28,474 nucleotides of DNA from JBCCEV01 sp039030125 (GTDB lineage Bacteria > Pseudomonadota > Gammaproteobacteria > Ga0077536), in assembly GCA_039030125.1 (NCBI GenBank), contig JBCCEV010000035.1, positions 1-28,474 on the forward strand. Direction: 5' to 3'. This document shows positions 23,781-28,474 of this stretch, piece after piece. The position numbers and the translations under genes were made by a program. Within the stretch, counting starts at the first letter, position 1. Every line of letters starts with the position of its first letter. The notes under the pieces are model-generated. The model was given only the letters and a program-made list of their open reading frames with translations, did not search any database and was not told the DNA's origin.

Positions 23781-26210
23781 GTGAGTAACGCTTTATTAGA
23801 TAAGTCTTCGTCTCTGGCGCTAGCTGAACGAAATGATCTCGCCCAGTTGATGCGTGAGGCTGCCGCCCTGCGCGACGCCGGATTCGGTAACAACGTTACC
23901 TACTCGCGGAAAATATTTATTCCGCTGACCAAACTTTGCCGCGACGTGTGTCACTACTGCACATTTGCACAAGCGCCCAAACGTGTTGAAACGCCCTATA
24001 TGTCCATTGATCAAGTCGTCGCGCTCGCGCGCGAAGGGCAAGCGATGGGCTGTAAGGAGGCACTGTTTACTCTGGGCGAGAAACCGGAGCTACGGTATAA
24101 AACCGCTAGGGAAGCATTAGCGGCCCTCGGCTACGCAACAACCTTGGATTATTTGCGTGCGGCAGCGGAGGCGGTGTTCAGCGAAACCGGTCTGCTGCCT
24201 CATATGAACGCCGGTACGATGACGCCTGAAGAAGTCGCCGCGTTGCGAGAGGTCTCACCGAGCATGGGGATCATGCTTGAGTCCGCGGCCGAGCGTTTGA
24301 CGGGAAAAGGGCTAGCGCATTACGGCTCGCCAGATAAGATCCCGGCGGTGAGACTCAAAACGCTTGAAGATGCCGGGAAGGCCAAAGTGCCTTTCACGAC
24401 CGGCATACTCATCGGTATCGGCGAAACGCGACTTGAGCGCATCGAATCGCTGCTTGCGATCCGTGACGTGCACGAACAATACGGACACATCCAAGAAATC
24501 ATTGTCCAAAATTTCCGAGCGAAACCGGACACCAAGATGCGTAACGCTCCGGAACCGGATCTCGATGAGATGCTGTGGACATTAGCGGTGGCGCGACTTA
24601 TTTTTGGTAGCGAAATGAGCATCCAGGCTCCGCCTAATCTGAGCCCGGGCGCGCTGCCGAGCCTGGTAAATGCTGGCATCAACGACTGGGGTGGGGTGAG
24701 CCCCTTGACACCGGATCACGTCAACCCCGAAGCGCCCTGGCCCCACGTCGCAAAACTCGCCGAGGACACCGCTGCGGCGGGCAAGCATCTCCACGAGCGC
24801 TTAACGATTTACCCGCAATATGTGCGTGATCTCGATAAATGGGTCGATGCTCGTTTTCATCCCACCCTGCTCGATCGCAGCGATAGTGAAGGCTACCCAC
24901 GCAGCGACGAATGGGCTGCCGGTAGTTCGACGCCACCACCAGCCGATGAGCTGAGGCGTATTACTAGCCCGACGGTGGGCCGGGTGGATTCGACACTCCT
25001 CGGTTTAATTAGCCACGCGCAGAAAGGCCTACGGTTAGGTCCCGATCAGATTGCACGGCTTTTCAATGCGCGTGGACACGAATTCTCTGCCGTTTGCAGA
25101 GCCGCCGATGAAATTCGCAATGATTTGATCGGCGACACCGTGACTTACGTGGTCAACCGAAATATCAATTACACCAACGTTTGTTACTTCAAGTGCCAGT
25201 TCTGCGCTTTCTCAAAAGGAAAATTATCGGAAAATCTCCGCGGCAAGCCCTATGACCTCGATCACGACGAAATCCAACGTCGGGTCTGTGAGGCATGGCA
25301 ACGTGGCGCGACCGAAGTCTGTATGCAAGGCGGTATCCATCCGCAATATACCGGCAAGACCTATATCGACATCGTTAATACGGTGAAAGCGGCAGAGCCC
25401 GATATCCATGTCCACGCCTTCTCGCCGCTCGAAGTTTGGCAAGGCGCTAAAACGCTTGAACTGAGCTTGGAAGATTTTCTAACTCAGCTTAAAGAAGCGG
25501 GCCTGGGGACCCTCCCGGGTACCGCGGGTGAAGTCCTTGATGACGAAGTCCGGGCAATCATTTGCCCCGACAAAATTAATACCGCCCAATGGCTTGAGGT
25601 TATGAGTGCCGCGCACACGGTGGGGTTCAATACCACCGCCACCATTATGTACGGTCATGTCGACCGCCCGATCCATTGGGCGAATCACCTATTGCACGTC
25701 CGGGATTTGCAGGAGAAGACCTCCGGTTTCACTGAATTTGTGCCGCTTCCCTTTGTCGCCGAAGAGGCGCCGCTGTATTTGAAAGGCCGGGCACGCCGTG
25801 GCCCAACCTTCCGCGAAGCCGTGCTCATGCACGCCGTCGCGCGGCTCGTACTTAACCCGTTGGTACCCAATATCCAAACATCCTGGGTGAAGATGGGTCA
25901 TGAAGGGGTGGTCGCGTGCCTTAACGCCGGGGCCAACGACCTCGGTGGCACGCTAATGAACGAGAGTATTACGCGCGCTGCTGGTGCCGCGCACGGTCAA
26001 GAAACCTCGCCGCAGCAGATGCTCGATATGATCCTTGCGGCCGGTCGTCTACCGCAACAGCGCACCACCGCATACGGGCTCGTTAACGACGAGCGGATCG
26101 CGGCGGGACTCGCCGCCGATGAGCTCACCAATATTATCAACACGCCTGCACGGCGGTACGAGCGAAAACAAAGACGAACGCTGGTTCGTTCCAGCGCACA
26201 AGCCGGCTGA
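23781..26210 (+). CDS. fbiC: Bifunctional Fo synthase FbiC (CofG-CofH fusion)
   Basis: The 809-residue product contains two radical-SAM domains, so it makes the deazaflavin Fo from 5-amino-6-ribitylamino-uracil and tyrosine. The N-terminal CofG half has CRDVCHYC (C53, C57, C60) binding one 4Fe-4S cluster, then LFTLGEKPE and PHMNAGTMT. The C-terminal CofH half has CYFKCQFC (C468, C472, C475), VCMQGGIHP, IHVHAFSPLEVWQGA and GTLPGTAGEVLDD. The fused form is usual in actinobacteria and also occurs in some proteobacteria, whereas archaea encode separate CofG and CofH. A linker rich in Ser and Pro lies around 365-400. It is the last core F420 gene. Confidence 0.96.
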   Translation: MSNALLDKSSSLALAERNDLAQLMREAAALRDAGFGNNVTYSRKIFIPLTKLCRDVCHYCTFAQAPKRVETPYMSIDQVVALAREGQAMGCKEALFTLGEKPELRYKTAREALAALGYATTLDYLRAAAEAVFSETGLLPHMNAGTMTPEEVAALREVSPSMGIMLESAAERLTGKGLAHYGSPDKIPAVRLKTLEDAGKAKVPFTTGILIGIGETRLERIESLLAIRDVHEQYGHIQEIIVQNFRAKPDTKMRNAPEPDLDEMLWTLAVARLIFGSEMSIQAPPNLSPGALPSLVNAGINDWGGVSPLTPDHVNPEAPWPHVAKLAEDTAAAGKHLHERLTIYPQYVRDLDKWVDARFHPTLLDRSDSEGYPRSDEWAAGSSTPPPADELRRITSPTVGRVDSTLLGLISHAQKGLRLGPDQIARLFNARGHEFSAVCRAADEIRNDLIGDTVTYVVNRNINYTNVCYFKCQFCAFSKGKLSENLRGKPYDLDHDEIQRRVCEAWQRGATEVCMQGGIHPQYTGKTYIDIVNTVKAAEPDIHVHAFSPLEVWQGAKTLELSLEDFLTQLKEAGLGTLPGTAGEVLDDEVRAIICPDKINTAQWLEVMSAAHTVGFNTTATIMYGHVDRPIHWANHLLHVRDLQEKTSGFTEFVPLPFVAEEAPLYLKGRARRGPTFREAVLMHAVARLVLNPLVPNIQTSWVKMGHEGVVACLNAGANDLGGTLMNESITRAAGAAHGQETSPQQMLDMILAAGRLPQQRTTAYGLVNDERIAAGLAADELTNIINTPARRYERKQRRTLVRSSAQAG

Positions 26211-26216
26211 ACAGCC

Positions 26217-27437
26217 ATGCTCCCACCGCCTAAGCACCTTCTAAACGGGTTTCGCGTGCTCGATATGACCCACGTCTTGGCGGGTCCATCAGCAACGCGC
26301 GTATTAGCCGAAATGGGTGCTGAAGTAATCAAAGTCGAGCTGCCCGGTGGCGATATTACTCGCACGTTACCTGTGATAAAGGACGGGCGCAGCGCTTATT
26401 TTCTGCAACAGAATCGCGGCAAAAAAAGCCTATGTATCGATCTCAAAAAAGATGAAGGCAAGGCAATTATTCGTGAGCTGCTCGAAGGATCGGATGTCTT
26501 CATCGAGAACTTCGCGCCCGGTGTGATTGGACGTTTAGGTTTTTCGTGGGAAGAAGTTCAAAAAATCAACCCTGAAATCATCATGTGTTCGATGTCCGCG
26601 TTCGGCCAATCCGGCGAGCTCACCGCACTGCCGGGTTATGACTACATCGCGATGGCTTACACTGGAATGATGAGCATGATCGGCGAGGCGGATGGCGCGC
26701 CCTATTTTCCGATGGCTGGGATCGGTGATGTCATGACCGGCATGCACGCGGCAGCCGGCATTGGATTCGCACTACTACATCGGGAACGGGGCGGCGGTGG
26801 ACAGTATCTCGATATTTCCCTGATCGATGCCTACATGTCGTGCCACGAGCTGAATGTCGAGCTGTATAGCGCAACCAATGGCGAAGTCGAGCCGAGCCGG
26901 TGTGGTAATCACCATTACGCTGTTTGTCCACTCGGTATTTTTAAAGCGCGTGATCACTGGATTTGTATCATTGCGCTGCAACCGCAGTGGGCCGGCGTGT
27001 GCAAGGCGATCGGGCGCGAAGATCTAATCGAAGATGTGCGTTATGACACGAATGATAAGCGAGTTGGAAAATCTGCCGAGATTATCGACATCATTCAAGG
27101 ATGGCTCGACTCGATGCCGTCCGATGACGCCATCGTAGAGGCTTTGCGAGAGTACCGCGTGCCGTGCGCCTTGGTGCTTTCCATAGGCGAGGCCATCGCC
27201 CAGCCTCACTTAACGCAGCGGGGCACTGTTCGCCAAGTGCATGATACGAAGTTTGGTGAACTCACCTTGCCCGGTATGCCGCTCAAGTTTTCCGCCTTTG
27301 AGCACAATCAACCGATGGAAACGGCTTATGTTGGCGAGCACAATCGTCATGTCCTTGCTGATGTGCTCGGCTATTCTGAAGAAAAAATCACCACCCTCGA
27401 AGACATCCACGTTCTGCGCTCCGATCCGAGTACGTAG
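26217..27437 (+). CDS. Family III (CaiB/BaiF) CoA-transferase linked to the F420 run
   Basis: The 406-residue product is a full family III CoA-transferase: VLDMTHVLAGPSATRVLAEMG, GAEVIKVELPGGD, FLQQNRGKKSLCIDLK, FIENFAPGVIGRLG, GYDYIAMAYTG and QYLDISLIDA are standard. The catalytic Asp should be D171 in AGIGDVMTG. It would move CoA between two carboxylic acids; neither can be named. ATG 26217 is 6 bp after the fbiC stop, so it is almost certainly co-transcribed with F420 synthesis. It belongs to a different subgroup from the transferases at 5215 and 18023. Confidence 0.87.
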   Translation: MLPPPKHLLNGFRVLDMTHVLAGPSATRVLAEMGAEVIKVELPGGDITRTLPVIKDGRSAYFLQQNRGKKSLCIDLKKDEGKAIIRELLEGSDVFIENFAPGVIGRLGFSWEEVQKINPEIIMCSMSAFGQSGELTALPGYDYIAMAYTGMMSMIGEADGAPYFPMAGIGDVMTGMHAAAGIGFALLHRERGGGGQYLDISLIDAYMSCHELNVELYSATNGEVEPSRCGNHHYAVCPLGIFKARDHWICIIALQPQWAGVCKAIGREDLIEDVRYDTNDKRVGKSAEIIDIIQGWLDSMPSDDAIVEALREYRVPCALVLSIGEAIAQPHLTQRGTVRQVHDTKFGELTLPGMPLKFSAFEHNQPMETAYVGEHNRHVLADVLGYSEEKITTLEDIHVLRSDPST

Positions 27438-27568
27438 AGCCGTGTCCGCGGTGAGCGAGCCGCTAGTTTGTTACATATTGTTTCACACTTAGAAGCCACC
27501 AATCCTGAGGTCGCATCAAAAAGCGTTAGGGAACACGAGTGAGATTCTTAAAGTAATTTACGTTTGTT

Positions 27569-27599
27569 TTGACACCCGCCAAGCACCGGGTGCTATGGT
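27569..27599 (+). promoter_or_regulatory. Candidate promoter with an inverted repeat in a long spacer
   Basis: A perfect -35 box TTGACA (27569-27574) is followed after 19 bp by TATGGT (27594-27599), preceded by TG as in extended -10 elements. The spacer holds the dyad AGCACC-G-GGTGCT (27582-27594). A 19-bp spacer with a dyad resembles promoters controlled by MerR-type activators. If transcription starts about 7 nt past the -10 box, ATG 27607 would be nearly leaderless. No regulator gene is nearby. Confidence 0.35.
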
Positions 27600-27606
27600 G
27601 GGCATC

Positions 27607-28035
27607 ATGACCTCATCGAACAAAAACGCCATCCTGGCGCGGGTGCGAGAAGATCGCCGCGAGTTCGTTGCGCGCCTGCTCGCGACAGCCGCATTCGCCG
27701 CCCCCACTGCGCTGGCCTTAAGCACTGTTGTGGCGCGAGATGCCCACGCGGAAGGTTCATCGCAGTCGCAAAGCGGTGCGCAATCCGCAAGCAGCGGTGG
27801 CGGCAGCCAAAGTTCAAGCGGTGGCGGCAGCCAGAGTTCAGGCGGTGGCGGCAGCCAGAGTTCAGGCGGTGGTTTTAGCGGGATACCGGGTCCTCAAAGC
27901 AGCGGTAGCCAAAGCTCTGGTTTTGATCCAATGATCGTCCCCGAACCCACGACCGTCAGTTTGCTTGGCTTGGGCCTGGCGAGCGCAGAAATGGCCCGGC
28001 GTGGCGCTGCCAAGCGACAAGACGAATCTGATTAA
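27607..28035 (+). CDS. Exported Ser/Gly/Gln-rich protein with PEP-CTERM-like C-terminus
   Basis: From ATG 27607 the product is 142 residues; ATG 27595 would add four. The N-terminus is a likely Tat-type signal, with R17-R18-E-F-V, the hydrophobic ATAAFAAPTALAL and a cleavage site after AHA (A48). The mature part is a low-complexity tract (about 50-106) of repeated GGGSQSS units. The C-terminus VPEPTTVSLLGLGLASAEMARRG has the three elements of a PEP-CTERM sorting signal: the PEP motif (112-114), a hydrophobic stretch and an arginine pair. A Glu in the stretch and nine residues after RRG make it atypical. Such signals are processed by exosortase in Gram-negative bacteria making exopolysaccharide. 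No exosortase gene is in the window. Confidence 0.65.
   Translation: MTSSNKNAILARVREDRREFVARLLATAAFAAPTALALSTVVARDAHAEGSSQSQSGAQSASSGGGSQSSSGGGSQSSGGGGSQSSGGGFSGIPGPQSSGSQSSGFDPMIVPEPTTVSLLGLGLASAEMARRGAAKRQDESD
27793..27872 (+). repeat. 24-bp tandem repeat inside the PEP-CTERM-like gene
   Basis: Three adjacent 24-bp units (27793-27816, 27817-27840, 27841-27864) and 8 bp of a fourth differ at only one or two positions each. Every unit encodes (S/G)GGGSQSS, so the length multiple of three lets copy number change without a frameshift. Confidence 0.9.
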
Positions 28036-28062
28036 CCGCCCCACGCGGTAACGCGCCAGACC

Positions 28063-28474
28063 TTGTCTGAGCCGCTTGCATTTAAAGATTATTCCGAGAC
28101 CGAGCTCGATGCGCTAGTCACGGCTATCGCGTCTTTTCAGGCGCTTTTCTCAGACGAATTTGGGCTGCCGATTTATCTGACTTGGGGAACTTTGCTTGCG
28201 ATCTATCGCGACGTTGTTGCGGATGGTCAGAGTGACTCAAGAACGTCTAGAGAAAGAGCGGGATTCAAGGTGGAGGTGAGATGGCTCTATCGCATCGAAG
28301 ATTTGCGCCCGGGAACCCAGGTACAGCCAAAATATGTGAATCGAAGCGCGGCGCTCAGGTTGGAAATGGTGTTTGAAACCGACCTTGTTGAGGGAAAATC
28401 ATATGAGATCAAGTCCCTACTTGGACCAGTAAACCTTGTGTGTTTCACCCATGAAAACTCCCGAAGCAATGAAG
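28063..28474 (+). CDS. Unknown protein, cut by the window end
   Basis: A frame beginning at TTG 28063 stays open to the right edge (about 137 residues), long for a chance frame. TTG is the only start between the preceding stop at 28033 and the first 40 codons, and no ribosome binding site is visible, so the start is uncertain. The stretch GLPIYLTWGTLLAIYRD is faintly like the YxxxGTLLGaxR segment of LicD-type nucleotidyltransferases, but the DDD motif expected soon after is not seen. The rest, with VEVRWLYRIEDLRPG and RLEMVFETDLVEGKSYE, is not recognised. Confidence 0.4.
   Translation, partial: MSEPLAFKDYSETELDALVTAIASFQALFSDEFGLPIYLTWGTLLAIYRDVVADGQSDSRTSRERAGFKVEVRWLYRIEDLRPGTQVQPKYVNRSAALRLEMVFETDLVEGKSYEIKSLLGPVNLVCFTHENSRSNE

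Overview
The window looks like chromosomal DNA of a proteobacterium, probably gammaproteobacterial. The main evidence is the outer-membrane DUF1302-type barrel end and the DUF1329 protein at the left edge, a family pair typical of Gram-negative bacteria. A PEP-CTERM-like surface protein sits near the right edge. No rRNA, tRNA, IS element or CRISPR array was seen. Coding density is high, with short intergenic gaps and genes packed into co-directional runs. These assignments come from reading sequence motifs; no database was searched.

Layout. (1) 1-4177, plus strand: end of an outer-membrane beta-barrel gene followed by a strong terminator, then a secreted HEAT-repeat protein, a DUF1329 protein, a 98-residue remnant of an alpha/beta hydrolase whose catalytic middle is missing, and an SDR oxidoreductase. 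(2) 4183-10974, minus strand: a gamma-glutamylcyclotransferase-like gene, an SCP2-like small protein, an alpha/beta hydrolase, a terminator, then an acyl-CoA dehydrogenase, an aldehyde dehydrogenase, a family III CoA-transferase and a double-hotdog MaoC hydratase. (3) 11049-14172, plus strand: a luciferase-like flavin monooxygenase, an acyl-CoA dehydrogenase and a LigB/YgiD-type extradiol dioxygenase. (4) 14193-21045, minus strand: a seven-gene run made of an SDR and a MaoC hydratase (the two halves of a peroxisomal-type multifunctional enzyme 2), a close relative of mesaconyl-CoA C1-C4 CoA transferase (Mct), an APH-type phosphotransferase, an unusual crotonase, a GT4 glycosyltransferase and a methyltransferase. 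(5) 21339-27437, plus strand: a complete-looking coenzyme F420 core pathway, cofE-cofD-cofC-fbiC, with a third family III CoA-transferase 6 bp behind it. (6) 27438-28474: a Tat/PEP-CTERM-like Ser/Gly/Gln-rich protein with a 24-bp tandem repeat, and an incomplete unknown reading frame.

How the genes fit together. Most of the window is acyl-CoA chemistry: activation by CoA transfer, dehydrogenation, hydration, beta-hydroxyacyl oxidation, plus oxygenases and hydrolases able to feed it. The Mct relative and the MaoC/CoA-transferase pair at 4183-6327 point to C5 branched dicarboxylyl-CoA (mesaconyl/methylfumaryl-CoA) or analogous dicarboxylate chemistry. No malyl-CoA lyase is present, so a full 3-hydroxypropionate-type cycle cannot be claimed. 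The F420 locus is the most distinctive block. Its CofE stands alone, without the nitroreductase domain found in actinobacterial FbiB, which fits a 2-phospholactate or 3-phosphoglycerate route better than the PEP route. The luciferase-like monooxygenase at 11049 is the only gene here that might use F420, but its motifs look more like the FMNH2-dependent SsuD/RutA branch.
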